From Mycobacterium sp. ITM-2016-00317 (lineage in GTDB: Bacteria; Actinomycetota; Actinomycetes; Mycobacteriales; Mycobacteriaceae), in contig NZ_CP134399.1 of the NCBI RefSeq assembly GCF_002968295.1, positions 5,828,001-5,892,000 on the forward strand: a stretch of 64,000 nucleotides of DNA, read 5' to 3'. Shown here piece after piece: positions 25,717-36,617 of the stretch. The notes below the pieces were generated by a model. That model did not search any database and was not told where the DNA came from. It saw only the letters and a program-made list of their open reading frames with translations. How positions within the stretch are numbered: position 1 is the first letter of the stretch; each line of letters begins with the position of its first letter. Position numbers and translations under genes: made by a program.

Positions 25717-26330
25717 CGCCAAACGCGGCCTACGTAGACCGATTCCGCGCGGCCCGAGGTGATTTCATCCACCATCTCCTGCAGTCGGACCGCCTCGGCG
25801 CACATGACGGTGATGGTCGCCCGTTCACCGTACGTCACTTCGACGACCTCGATTCCCCGCGCCCGCAACTCCGCCTGCACCCGCCCGGCCTCGCCGTGGT
25901 CGGCTGCCAGCCGGAAGACCTGCCATGCGACACGTGGGCACAGTTTCGCCGACGCGACGGCCGCCGCGACCGTCCCCGAGTACGCGCGGGCCAAGCCTCC
26001 GGCGCCGAGCTTGATGCCCCCGAAGTGCCGCGACACGACCGCGACGACATCGATCAGGTCATGCGACTTCAGCGTGTTGAGGATCGGTACGCCCGCAGTT
26101 CCTGCAGGCTCACCGTCGTCGCTGCTGCGCTCCACCCGGGCATCCCCGTCGGCGCCGACAAGGTAGGCGAAGCAGTGATGGCCGGCACCCCGGTCCTGCT
26201 GTCGTATTGCCGCGACGAATTCCACCGCATCGCTCACCCGCTCCACCCGCCGCAACCGCGCAACAAAACGTGACTTCTTGATCAGTGCCTCGGCGACGGG
26301 GTGGTCGCCGCCGGCCAACGTGAACGGCAT
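25713..26330 (-). CDS. YigZ/IMPACT-family protein (UPF0029)
   Basis: Conserved 205-residue protein of the YigZ family. The N-terminal IMPACT domain is recognisable by KKSRFVARL, HHCFAYLVG, DDGEPAGTAGVPIL and SRHFGGIKLGAGGLARAY, and a small C-terminal domain follows. YigZ is linked to translation and stress responses, but its biochemical role is unsettled. It starts 12 bases after the ANTAR gene and overlaps the dehydrogenase gene by four bases, an unusual partnership for a housekeeping-type gene. Confidence 0.9.
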   Translation of the reverse strand: MPFTLAGGDHPVAEALIKKSRFVARLRRVERVSDAVEFVAAIRQQDRGAGHHCFAYLVGADGDARVERSSDDGEPAGTAGVPILNTLKSHDLIDVVAVVSRHFGGIKLGAGGLARAYSGTVAAAVASAKLCPRVAWQVFRLAADHGEAGRVQAELRARGIEVVEVTYGERATITVMCAEAVRLQEMVDEITSGRAESVYVGRVWR

Positions 26331-26342
26331 CGGCCCCCGTCC

Positions 26343-26624
26343 TCACTCCTGCCGCACCGCCATGGATTCGACCCCCGGAAGCCGGGCGACGAGCTCGCTC
26401 CATTCCGGAAAGGCGCCAGCCTCCTCGCGTGACGGGCATCCGCCTGCCAGGGCCACGAGCCCCGACGCCACGTCGCCGAGGGTACGGCCGGTGCGTTCCA
26501 CCGCCTCCACCAGTTCGACGAACGCGGCCTCCGGGCTGCAACGACGCAGGCAGATCAACACCCCGACGGCGTTGTCGATCGTCCTGCGCGACAGCACGTC
26601 GACTGTCGATACCCCGTGTCTCAT
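26343..26624 (-). CDS. Small ANTAR-domain protein
   Basis: A 93-residue protein that is essentially only an ANTAR RNA-binding domain, with RTIDNAVGVLI, the SPEAAF-x2-L segment and a helix ending in TLGDVASGLV. ANTAR proteins dissolve dual-hairpin terminators in target transcripts. Here there is no GAF, PAS or receiver domain to control it. The ATG at 26624 follows a GAGG site. Longer in-frame starts upstream lack support. It heads a run with YigZ and a hydroxyacid dehydrogenase. Confidence 0.72.
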   Translation of the reverse strand: MRHGVSTVDVLSRRTIDNAVGVLICLRRCSPEAAFVELVEAVERTGRTLGDVASGLVALAGGCPSREEAGAFPEWSELVARLPGVESMAVRQE

Positions 26625-26690
26625 CCGCCAACCTCGATCGAATCCGCCCGTTGTCGGTGGCCAGTAGACACCCGGCGCACACCAGCAGAC

Positions 26691-26707
26691 TGTCTCACTT
26701 CGACCCA
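26691..26707. promoter_or_regulatory. Weak copy of island inverted repeat
   Basis: TGTCTC half-site with a poor right arm, 67 bases upstream of the ANTAR gene. The surrounding 14 bases are identical to those at 493-506, which makes chance less likely. Confidence 0.3.
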
Positions 26708-26725
26708 ACCGGGCACAATCCGCTG

Positions 26726-27151
26726 ATGCCCCCGAACCGGGCCGTGACGCCGGAGACGCTCGGCGCGTGGCTGATCAAATGCAACCCGCACACCACCGGT
26801 GTCGATCCGATGGTGGCGGCGGGCCGGGCCAAGCCGCACTGGTGCGTCGCCGACAACTACCGGTCACAGCTCATCCGGCCGGGCCACCGGGTGCTGTTCT
26901 GGGTCTCGGCCCATCCGCGGCGCGGCATCTGGGGGGCGGGCCGGATCACCGGCCGTCCTGCCGACGACGGCGGCCGGCTGCACGTACCGGTGGACATCCC
27001 GCTGTTCGCCGAGCCGGTCACCGCGGCGCAGCTGTCCGCGGTCGCGGGGCTGGGTTCGATGGAGGTGTTTCGCTCGCCGCAGCAGGCCAACCCGTCGTGG
27101 GTCAGCAAGGCCGAACTGGCGCTGCTCGACACGCTGTTACCGTCGGCGTGA
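26726..27151 (+). CDS. EVE/PUA-like domain protein
   Basis: A 141-residue protein that looks like an EVE/PUA-type fold: an N-terminal WLIKCNP segment, HWCVADNYRSQLI, a RPGHRVLFWVS strand and GIWGAGRITG. EVE domains bind modified bases in nucleic acids. The ATG at 26726 is chosen because similarity begins there; the frame is open upstream without support. It is divergent from the ANTAR gene and followed by the Ddn-like gene. Specific role unknown. Confidence 0.65.
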   Translation: MPPNRAVTPETLGAWLIKCNPHTTGVDPMVAAGRAKPHWCVADNYRSQLIRPGHRVLFWVSAHPRRGIWGAGRITGRPADDGGRLHVPVDIPLFAEPVTAAQLSAVAGLGSMEVFRSPQQANPSWVSKAELALLDTLLPSA

Positions 27152-27220
27152 CGCGGTTGCATCTGCGGCCGACGGGTTACCCGGGGAATACCTATTTCGA
27201 GCCAGGGCGTTGGAGGCAGA

Positions 27221-27652
27221 GTGAGCGAGCAAGCAGAGTTGAGTCCCACCGACTGGGTCCGCGAGCAGACCCAGCGCATTCTTGAGCAAGGCACCACCGA
27301 AGGTGTCCAGGTGTTCGACAGGCCCGTCGTGCTGTTCACCACCACCGGTGCACAGTCCGGGAAGAAGCGCTACGTGCCGTTGATGCGCGTCGAGGAGAAC
27401 GGCCGTTACGCGATGGTCGCCTCCAAGGGCGGCGATCCCAAACATCCCAGCTGGTACTTCAACGTCAAGGCGAATCCGTCGGTGACCGTGCAGGACGGCG
27501 AGAAAGTCTTCGACGGCGTCGCACGTGAGCTCGAAGGCGACGAACGGGAGCACTGGTGGAAGCTCGCGGTCGAGGCCTACCCTCCGTATGCCGAATACCA
27601 GACCAAGACGTCTCGGCAGATCCCGGTCTTCCTCATCGAGCCGGCCGAGTAG
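27221..27652 (+). CDS. F420 (deazaflavin)-dependent nitroreductase-family protein (Ddn-like)
   Basis: A 143-residue member of the Ddn/FDOR-A split-barrel family, which uses reduced cofactor F420 to reduce quinones and other substrates. Typical segments are VQVFDRPVVLFTTTGAQSGK, a PLMRVEENGRYAMVASKGG strand-loop and HPSWYFNVKANP. The GTG start at 27221 follows a GGAGG site. The family is abundant in mycobacteria. It is convergent with the M42 peptidase, with six bases between the stops. Confidence 0.9.
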   Translation: MSEQAELSPTDWVREQTQRILEQGTTEGVQVFDRPVVLFTTTGAQSGKKRYVPLMRVEENGRYAMVASKGGDPKHPSWYFNVKANPSVTVQDGEKVFDGVARELEGDEREHWWKLAVEAYPPYAEYQTKTSRQIPVFLIEPAE

Positions 27653-27658
27653 CCCCTG

Positions 27659-28843
27659 TTACGGAGTGTCGTTGCGCGACAGTGGAACCCACCGTTCGCG
27701 CGCGGGCGGCTGCTTCGATGACGGGAAGTCGCGCAGATCGCCTGTCCCGGAGGGTTTGGCGTCCCACTTGGCGAACGTCAGCGGTGACTGGATCCACGCG
27801 TGCAGCAGGCGGTAGGTCGCCTTCATCGAATCGATGTGCGTCCGTTCCCAGCCGTGACTGCCATCGACGCCGAACCCGAGCAACGCGGCCCTGGTGTTCG
27901 CGCCCGCTTCGATCGCCGCGGCGACATCCGACCGGTAGTACCGGAAAACGTCTCGGGTGAACGGGATTTCGGCTTCCTCTGCCAGTCGGCACAGGTTGCG
28001 CGTCAGGTGGTAGTCGTAGGGGCCGTGCAGATCTGACATCAGCACGGTCACAGCGTCCTCGCGGGAGTGCTGACCGGGCGCGCACACCGCGTTGTCCACG
28101 CTGATCATCTCCGCGATGTCGGCGGGCAACCCGGTGCTGGCCCCGTAGCCGACCTCTTCGGCGATGGTGACCATGAACGCGGTGCGGTGCGGCAGGGTCA
28201 CCGAGTGGTCGACGAGGTTCTTGATCACGGTGAGCGCGGCGGCGACCCCGGCCTTGTCGTCGAGATGCCGCGACACCACGAATCCGTCCTCGGTGAGGAC
28301 CGGGTTGGCCATCAGCGGCACGAAGTCGCCGATCCGGATTCCCAGCCGCACCAGGTCTTCCCGCGACGAGACCTGGCGGTCCACCCGGACTTCGACGTGG
28401 TCCCAGTCGGTGATCTGGGTGTCGACGTCGTCTCCGAACGCGTGCCCGCTGGCCTTGAGCGGCAGGATCGTGCCGGTGATCATCTCGTCGGAGTCCTCGC
28501 ACAGGATCCGCACCCGTGCACCGGCCGCGAAGCGCGCCGAGAAGGTACCGACCGTGATCAGTTCCAGACGCCCGTTGTCCTTGAGCCCCCGCACCATACA
28601 GCCCACGGTGTCCGCGTGAACCACCAGCGCGCGGTCCGTGGTCGCCGATTCGCCAGGCAGTTCGGCGATCAGCGCGCCGCGGCGGGTCAGCGAGAAGGAC
28701 ACGCCGAAGTCGTCGAGTATCTCGCCGATCATCTGCATCACCGCGTCGGTGCGCCCTGTCGGGCTCGGGGTCTGCAACAGCGCGAGCAAGGTGTCGACCA
28801 TCCATGAGCTGTCGGCTTCGGACATGATTTCGCCTGGGCTCAT
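27659..28843 (-). CDS. M42-family peptidase of the NAGGN osmoprotectant type
   Basis: Dinuclear-metal aminopeptidase-like protein of 394 residues. Metal-site segments are VVHADTVG, SRHLDDKAG, the catalytic EE in TIAEEVGYG, the Asp in SVDNA and the late His in GSHGWERTH. The whole pattern, including FRYYRSDVAAA, matches the M42 peptidase usually found with N-acetylglutaminylglutamine amide (NAGGN) synthesis genes. None of those partners is in this window. The ATG at 28843 has an AAGGAG site; a second ATG at 28825 is also possible. It follows the ABC-F gene on the same strand. Confidence 0.83.
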   Translation of the reverse strand: MSPGEIMSEADSSWMVDTLLALLQTPSPTGRTDAVMQMIGEILDDFGVSFSLTRRGALIAELPGESATTDRALVVHADTVGCMVRGLKDNGRLELITVGTFSARFAAGARVRILCEDSDEMITGTILPLKASGHAFGDDVDTQITDWDHVEVRVDRQVSSREDLVRLGIRIGDFVPLMANPVLTEDGFVVSRHLDDKAGVAAALTVIKNLVDHSVTLPHRTAFMVTIAEEVGYGASTGLPADIAEMISVDNAVCAPGQHSREDAVTVLMSDLHGPYDYHLTRNLCRLAEEAEIPFTRDVFRYYRSDVAAAIEAGANTRAALLGFGVDGSHGWERTHIDSMKATYRLLHAWIQSPLTFAKWDAKPSGTGDLRDFPSSKQPPARERWVPLSRNDTP

Positions 28844-28941
28844 GCGGTCTCCTTCGGGCGCGACCCGGACCTGAGCTTAGGGTCGGCCGGCGCCGGACCG
28901 CAGCGTTTCGTCGCTCGTCGTCATCAGCGACGGCCGGTCGG

Positions 28942-30588
<1,647 letters not shown>

Positions 30589-30724
30589 TGCCCTATCGTC
30601 GCACCGGCGCGGTGTGTGGAAATCCGTCGCACGGGTATAGCGGCGGCGTGCTCTCACTCCATCACCCCGCCGCCCGCCGTCGCGCCGTGCCTGCGAGGCT
30701 CCGCTGACCGGGGATCCGCGGCCC

Positions 30725-32719
30725 GTGCCCGATGACCTGCGAAGGCTGGCCGCTGCTCACGGGGTGGCCACCAGCTACCGGAACGAGCGCCGCGAACCGG
30801 TCGACGTCGACGCCGAGGTGGTGATCCGGGTGCTCGGCCTGCTCGATGTGCCCGCCGCTACCGCGGCCGAGCGCAGCGCGGAACTGGCGAAGCTGGCCGA
30901 AACCGACCGCGCGGGGGTGATGGCGCCCACCGTCGCCGTCCGGTTGAACGGTCACGCTCATCCGCTTCCGGGGGCGGTCGCCCTGACGAGCGAGGACGGC
31001 ATCGAGACCGAGGTCCGCGACGAGGTGCCCGGTGACCTCGCGCCGGGCTGGTACCGGATCCACACCCGGGACGGGCAGGAGGCGACGTTGGTCGCGGCGC
31101 CGGACCGGGTGCCGCCCTCGCCGGCGACCTGGGGGTGGATGCTGCAGCTCTACGCGCTGCGCTCGGCGCAGTCGTGGGGCATCGGTGACCTCGGTGACCT
31201 GGCGGAATTCGTGAAGTGGACCGCCACCGAGCACGGCGCGGGCGCGGTGCTGTTGAACCCGCTGCACGCCCCGGGCCCGACGCATCCGGTGCAGCCCTCC
31301 CCGTACACCCCGTCCAGCCGGCGGTTCGCCAACCCGCTTGCTCTGCGTATCGAGGATCTCGACGCCTACCGCCGCGCGGCACCCGACATCCGCGCAGAGG
31401 TCGACGCGCTGCGGGTCTCGCCCACCACCGAGCGCATCGACCACGACCTCGTGTGGACCGCCAAACGGGATGCGCTGGAACTGCTCTGGCGCGCCGAGGG
31501 CAGGCCCGATCCCCTGGCGGACCCGTCCTCCTCCGCCGGGCTGCGGGACTGGGCGACCTACTGTGCGCTGGCCGAGCGGCACGGCGGCCGGTGGTCCCGG
31601 TGGCCTGAACCGCTGCGCGACGTGTCCGGTGCCGCTGTGTCCTCGGCACGCCGGGAGTTGGCCCCCCGGTTGGCATTCCACGCATGGGTGCAGCAGCGGT
31701 GCGCCGAACAGCTTGCTGCCGTACGCGCCGCCGCACACGATGCGGGGATGCCGCTCGGCGTCCTTCACGACCTCGCCGTGGGGGTCGACGCCGACGGCGC
31801 CGACGCGTGGGCACTGGCCGACGTGTTGGCCTCGGGTGTCAGTGTCGGCGCGCCGCCGGACAACTTCACGCCGCGCGGCCAGGACTGGGGGCTACCGCCC
31901 TGGCGCCCCGACCGGCTGGCCGCCACCGGTTACGCCGCACTGCGAGACATGTTGCGCGCCGTGCTTTCCCATGCGGACGGCCTGCGCATCGACCACGTCG
32001 CGGGGCTGTGGCGGCTGTGGTGGATCCCGCCGGGCGACACTCCGGACCGCGGCACCTACGTGCATTACGACGCCGAGACGATGCTTGCGGTGCTCGCGCT
32101 GGAGGCCCACCGTGCCGGGGCCACCGTCGTCGGTGAGGACCTCGGCACCGTCGAACCCGAGGTCACCGAGGCGCTCGCCGCCAACGAGATGCTCGGATGC
32201 GCCGTGTCCTGGTTCACCCGCGACCAGTCCGCTCCCGGCGAACCGCTGTTGCCGCCGGCCCGCTGGCCGTCCCGGGCGGCCGCCAGCCTCTCCACGCACG
32301 ACCTGCCCACCGCTGCGGGCTTTCTGTGCGGGGAGCACGTCCGCGCGAGGGCTGATCTCGGCCTCCTCGACGACGTCCCCGCCGAACAGGCCAACGCCGA
32401 CAAGGAGCGCGCGGAGTGGCTGGCGCTGTTGCGGTCCGAGGGGCTGCTTCCGCCGCCAGACGGTGCCGGACCCGCCGACGAACCCGACGAAACCTCGATC
32501 ATCGTCGCCATGCACCGGTTCCTGGCGTCGACGCCGAGCCGGCTCAAGCTGATCTCTCCCTACGACGTGATCGGTGAGACCCGGCAGCCGAATCTCCCGG
32601 GGACGGTCGACGAATACCCGAACTGGCGCCTGCCGTTGCCGGTGTCCCTCGAGCAGCTGAAATCCGACCCGAGGGTTGCCGAGGTCGCCGCAGCCTTCCG
32701 CGCGGCGACGGGCAGGTGA
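30725..32719 (+). CDS. malQ: 4-alpha-glucanotransferase (amylomaltase)
   Basis: GH77 enzyme that transfers glucan segments between maltodextrins in glycogen and maltose metabolism. At 664 residues it is close to other actinobacterial MalQ proteins, with their N-terminal extension domain. Active-site segments are DNFTPRGQDWGLPPW, the nucleophile Asp in LRIDHVAGLWRLW, the acid/base Glu in VGEDLGTVEP and STHDLPT. The GTG at 30725 is the best start by similarity, though its ribosome site is weak. It is divergent from the ABC-F gene with a 136-base gap. Confidence 0.93.
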   Translation: MPDDLRRLAAAHGVATSYRNERREPVDVDAEVVIRVLGLLDVPAATAAERSAELAKLAETDRAGVMAPTVAVRLNGHAHPLPGAVALTSEDGIETEVRDEVPGDLAPGWYRIHTRDGQEATLVAAPDRVPPSPATWGWMLQLYALRSAQSWGIGDLGDLAEFVKWTATEHGAGAVLLNPLHAPGPTHPVQPSPYTPSSRRFANPLALRIEDLDAYRRAAPDIRAEVDALRVSPTTERIDHDLVWTAKRDALELLWRAEGRPDPLADPSSSAGLRDWATYCALAERHGGRWSRWPEPLRDVSGAAVSSARRELAPRLAFHAWVQQRCAEQLAAVRAAAHDAGMPLGVLHDLAVGVDADGADAWALADVLASGVSVGAPPDNFTPRGQDWGLPPWRPDRLAATGYAALRDMLRAVLSHADGLRIDHVAGLWRLWWIPPGDTPDRGTYVHYDAETMLAVLALEAHRAGATVVGEDLGTVEPEVTEALAANEMLGCAVSWFTRDQSAPGEPLLPPARWPSRAAASLSTHDLPTAAGFLCGEHVRARADLGLLDDVPAEQANADKERAEWLALLRSEGLLPPPDGAGPADEPDETSIIVAMHRFLASTPSRLKLISPYDVIGETRQPNLPGTVDEYPNWRLPLPVSLEQLKSDPRVAEVAAAFRAATGR

Positions 32720-32808
32720 GCCGGTTCGGCTTGTAGCGGCACCGTGCCTGCGCGTTAGTGTGCTGTAGTCGGCCTCCGGAACAGCCGACGGAAGAGTTGA
32801 GCACATCC

Positions 32809-33840
32809 ATGACCGCACCAGCAGACGCGTCGCCCCTCGAAGCACGAGTGGGGCACCACTACCAGATGGACGGCACCTACCTCGTGGGCCGCGAGAAGCT
32901 GCGCGAATACGCCCGCGCCGTGCAGGACTACCACCCTGCGCACTGGGACGTCGCCGCAGCCAAGGAGCTGGGATATCCGGACGTCATCGCGCCGCTGACG
33001 TTCACGTCGGCCCCCGGTATGCAGTGCAACCGCCGGATGTTCGAGGAGATCGTCGTCGGCTACGACACCTACCTGCAGACCGAAGAGGTCTTCGAGCAGC
33101 ACCGCCCGATCGTGGCAGGCGATGAACTGGTCATCGACGTGGAGCTGACGTCGGTGCGCAGAACGGCAGGCCGGGACTTCATCACCGTCACCAACACCTT
33201 CACCGACACCCACGGCGAGCGGGTGCACACGCTGCACACCACCGTGGTCGGCGTCACCGCAGACGACATCGACGCCGGGGTCAAGACGGCCGTGCAGAAG
33301 GCGATGATGCACGACATGAACATCCTCGACATCGGCGGATCCGATGCCGACTACGCGAAGACGGTGCGCCCCGAGGGCGCGATCCGGGTCTCCGAGGGCG
33401 GCCTGACCCGCACCCCGGGCACGCCGTCGTTCGACGACGTGAAGGTCGGCGACGAGCTGGCGGTGCACCACACCCGGCTGTCCCGCGGCGACCTGGTGAA
33501 CTACGCCGGCGTGGCCGGTGACGCCAACCCGATCCACTGGGACGAGGACATCGCGAAGCTGGCCGGGCTGCCCGACGTGATCGCCCACGGGATGCTCACG
33601 ATGGGTCTGGGCGCCGGGTTCGTCTCGGCCTGGTCGGGTGACCCCGGTGCGGTGACCCGCTACTCCGTGCGGTTGTCGCAGCCGGCGATCGTGTCCGCCA
33701 AGGAAGGCGCCGACATCGAGTTCAGCGGCAAGATCAGGTCTTTGGACCCGGAGAGCCGCAGCGGTGTCGTCCTCGTCGCGGCCAAGTCGGACGGCAGGAA
33801 GATCTTCGGGCTGGCAACGCTGCACGTCCGCTTCCGCTGA
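32809..33840 (+). CDS. Double-hotdog MaoC-family dehydratase (fused HadA/HadB type)
   Basis: A 343-residue protein with two MaoC-like hotdog domains. The C-terminal half holds the hydratase-2 motif GDANPIHWDEDIAK followed by IAHGM, while the N-terminal half is a degenerate copy (DYHPAHWDVAAA). Such fusions in mycobacteria act as (3R)-hydroxyacyl-thioester dehydratases in fatty or mycolic acid metabolism (compare HadAB, HtdX, HtdY). The ATG at 32809 is chosen because the frame upstream shows no similarity. It stands alone between malQ and a sugar transporter. Confidence 0.85.
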   Translation: MTAPADASPLEARVGHHYQMDGTYLVGREKLREYARAVQDYHPAHWDVAAAKELGYPDVIAPLTFTSAPGMQCNRRMFEEIVVGYDTYLQTEEVFEQHRPIVAGDELVIDVELTSVRRTAGRDFITVTNTFTDTHGERVHTLHTTVVGVTADDIDAGVKTAVQKAMMHDMNILDIGGSDADYAKTVRPEGAIRVSEGGLTRTPGTPSFDDVKVGDELAVHHTRLSRGDLVNYAGVAGDANPIHWDEDIAKLAGLPDVIAHGMLTMGLGAGFVSAWSGDPGAVTRYSVRLSQPAIVSAKEGADIEFSGKIRSLDPESRSGVVLVAAKSDGRKIFGLATLHVRFR

Positions 33841-33937
33841 CCTCTGGCGAAGCGGTCTTCCCGCGAAGGTGGCTTTCAGCGGCCGTTGTGGGTATAGGGG
33901 CACCGCGTAATCAGCGAACCTGCCCCTGGAGGTCTTT

Positions 33938-35362
33938 GTGAGTTCCGTCGACAGCACTTCGGAGGAGTCGGCGCGAGCGCGGCACCAGAGCCCGGGACAG
34001 CTGACCGGCTCGGTGGTGATCGTCGCGCTGGTCTCGGCGATCTCGGGAATGCTGTACGGATACGACACCGGCATCATCTCGGGCGCTCTGCTGCAGATCA
34101 CCAAAGACTTCGAGATCGAAGAGGGCTGGAAGCAGATCATCGCCGCGAGCATTCTGCTCGGCGCGGTGATCGGGGCGTTGACGTGCAGTTACCTTTCCGA
34201 GCGCGGCGGCCGGAAGAGGACGTTGGTGATGCTCGCCGTCGTCTTCGCCGTCGGAGCCGTCGGGTGTGCGCTCGCACCCAACCCGGTCCTGCTGTCGATC
34301 GGGCGGCTCGTGCTGGGATTCGCCGTCGGCGGCGCCACCCAGACCGCACCGATGTACGTCGCCGAGTTGGCACCCCCGAAGTACCGCGGCCGGCTGGTGC
34401 TCTGTTTCCAGATCGCGATCGGAGCCGGCATCGTGATCGCCACGATCGTCGGGGCTTCGGCGTTCATCCCGTGGCGGTGGTCGATCGGCGCGGCCTGTGT
34501 GCCCGCCGTGATCATGCTCGTCCTGCTCCTGCGGTTACCGGAGAGCCCGCGCTGGCTGGTCAAGAACGACGACCGCGCCAAAGCCGGCGAGGTACTCCGA
34601 CGGGTCCGGCCCTCGGACTACGACATCGACGGGGAACTCGACGAGATGGCCGCGCTGGCCCGCGAGGAGCAGACCGCCAAGACGCGGGGCTGGTCGGGGC
34701 TGCGGGCGAAATGGGTGCGGCCGGCCCTGATCCTGGGCTGCGGTATCGCCATCTTCACCCAGCTCAGCGGTATAGAGATGATCATCTACTACTCGCCGAC
34801 GATCCTCACCGACAACGGGTTCTCCGAGTCCGTGGCGCTCCAGGTGTCGGTCGCGCTCGGGGTGAGCTATCTGGTGGCCCAGCTGGTCGGTCTGTCGATC
34901 ATCGACAAGGTCGGCCGCCGCCGGCTGACGCTCATCATGATTCCCGGTGCGGCGCTGAGCCTTTTCGTGCTGGGTTGGCTGTTCGTCTCCGGCAACAGCG
35001 GTCGCGAATCGATGCCGTTCATCATCGCGTGCCTCGTCGTCTTCATGCTCTTCAACGCCGGCGGGCTGCAGCTGATGGGCTGGCTGACCGGCTCCGAGAC
35101 CTACCCACTGGCCGTGCGCCCCGCCGGCACCGCCGCGCAGTCCGCGGCACTGTGGGGCACCAACCTGCTCATCACGCTGACGCTGCTGACGCTGATCAGT
35201 GGTATCGGGGTCGGTCCGTCGATGTGGCTCTACGGGCTGTTCAACGTCGCGGCATGGCTGTTCGTCTATTTCCGGATGCCGGATCTCACCGGCCGAAGCC
35301 TGGAGGAGATCGAGACCAAGCTCAGCAAGGGCGAGTTCCGTCCCGCGGACTTCGCCCGCTGA
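33938..35362 (+). CDS. MFS sugar-porter family transporter
   Basis: Twelve-helix major facilitator of 474 residues in the sugar:H+ symporter group. Signatures are YGYDTGIISGALL in helix 1, RGGRKR after helix 2, PESPRWL before the central loop, DKVGRRRL and the C-terminal MPDLTGRSLEEIE. The GTG start at 33938 follows a TGGAGG site. The sugar is not identifiable; its place near malQ would fit carbohydrate use but the genes are not contiguous. Confidence 0.9.
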   Translation: MSSVDSTSEESARARHQSPGQLTGSVVIVALVSAISGMLYGYDTGIISGALLQITKDFEIEEGWKQIIAASILLGAVIGALTCSYLSERGGRKRTLVMLAVVFAVGAVGCALAPNPVLLSIGRLVLGFAVGGATQTAPMYVAELAPPKYRGRLVLCFQIAIGAGIVIATIVGASAFIPWRWSIGAACVPAVIMLVLLLRLPESPRWLVKNDDRAKAGEVLRRVRPSDYDIDGELDEMAALAREEQTAKTRGWSGLRAKWVRPALILGCGIAIFTQLSGIEMIIYYSPTILTDNGFSESVALQVSVALGVSYLVAQLVGLSIIDKVGRRRLTLIMIPGAALSLFVLGWLFVSGNSGRESMPFIIACLVVFMLFNAGGLQLMGWLTGSETYPLAVRPAGTAAQSAALWGTNLLITLTLLTLISGIGVGPSMWLYGLFNVAAWLFVYFRMPDLTGRSLEEIETKLSKGEFRPADFAR

Positions 35363-35429
35363 GCCGGGCATCGGGACTCAAGTCGTCCCCCGCCGCGGTT
35401 GCACACCAAATGCACACCGGGAGCGACGG

Positions 35430-36617
35430 ATGAAGCGCGGGAAGAGACACGGGATGACGGCTGATCGGACGTTCTATTCGTTGATCGCCGCCGGGACCGC
35501 CCTCATCGGCTGCTGCTACGGATTCGCCCGATTCGCCTACGGGTTGTTCGTGCCCGTGTTCACCGACGAGTTCCAGTTGAGTTCCACCGTCATCGGTCTG
35601 ATCGGGTCCGGCAGTTACGTGGGCTACTGCGCGGCGATCACCGTCGCACTGGTGTTCAGCGATCGGGTGGGTGCGCGCCGAATGGCCGTTGCGGCAGGAG
35701 TTGTCGCGACGGTCGGCATCGTCGTCGTCGCAGTCGCCCCCTCTGCGCCGGTCCTGGCCGCGGGCATCCTCCTGGCGGGGATGAGCACCGGCCTCGCTTC
35801 CCCGCCACTGGCCACCGCTCTCGCCCAACGCCTGAGCGCCGAGCGAGCCGACCGCGCCCAGACGATCGTCAACGCGGGCACCGGGATCGGCGTGGTGGTG
35901 TCGGGCCCGATCGCTTTTGCGTTGTTCGACCACTGGCGCGTCGCGTGGGGCACCTACGGCGTCCTCACCGTCGCGGTCACCGTGTGGGTGGCGTTCACAC
36001 TCCGTAACGGACCGGCAGCGGATCGCGGCGTGCGCCGGGACCGTCGGCTTGCGCCCGGTACCGCCCGGCTGCTGACCGCCTCTGTTCTGGCCGGCCTGGG
36101 CAGCATCGCCATCTGGAACTTCGGGCGCGACCTGATCAGCACCAGCTCCGGCGGAGACGCGGTCGCGACCAGCGCCTGGATGCTGCTGGGCGCCGCCGGG
36201 ATCATCGGCGCCCTCGGCGGATCCGCGGTGCAGCGGCTGGGCTTCCGTCCGACGTGGGTGGTCACCGTCTCCGCGATGTCGGCGGGCACCGCGCTGCTGG
36301 CCGTCTCTCGGGAGCACACCGCGGGTGTCCTGCTGTCGGCAGGCATGTTCGGCGCGGCCTACATCGGCCTCACCGGCCTGCTCCTGCTGTGGAGCACGCG
36401 CCTGTACCCGGATTCCGCGGCGTTCGGTGTCGGCATGTCGTTCTTCGCGATCGCCGCCGGCCAGGCGATCGGTGCACCGGTCGTCGGCGCGCTGATCCAA
36501 TCGTTCGGCTATACCGCGGCATTCCTGGTGTTCGCGGTGGTCGGACTGATGCCGGCGATCTTGAGCCCTGCCTCCGCCCGCACGGCACCGGGTGCCGGCG
36601 TCACCGCCCGCCGATGA
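35430..36617 (+). CDS. MFS transporter, YbfB/CynX-like
   Basis: Major facilitator of 395 residues with about 12 helices and a basic loop after helix 2 (SDRVGARRMAVA). It resembles the YbfB/YjiJ group of small MFS exporters rather than sugar porters. Two starts are possible: ATG at 35430 with GGGAG six bases upstream, or ATG at 35454. It is 67 bases downstream of the sugar porter. Its last 17 bases overlap the convergent EcfT gene. Substrate unknown. Confidence 0.82.
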   Translation: MKRGKRHGMTADRTFYSLIAAGTALIGCCYGFARFAYGLFVPVFTDEFQLSSTVIGLIGSGSYVGYCAAITVALVFSDRVGARRMAVAAGVVATVGIVVVAVAPSAPVLAAGILLAGMSTGLASPPLATALAQRLSAERADRAQTIVNAGTGIGVVVSGPIAFALFDHWRVAWGTYGVLTVAVTVWVAFTLRNGPAADRGVRRDRRLAPGTARLLTASVLAGLGSIAIWNFGRDLISTSSGGDAVATSAWMLLGAAGIIGALGGSAVQRLGFRPTWVVTVSAMSAGTALLAVSREHTAGVLLSAGMFGAAYIGLTGLLLLWSTRLYPDSAAFGVGMSFFAIAAGQAIGAPVVGALIQSFGYTAAFLVFAVVGLMPAILSPASARTAPGAGVTARR

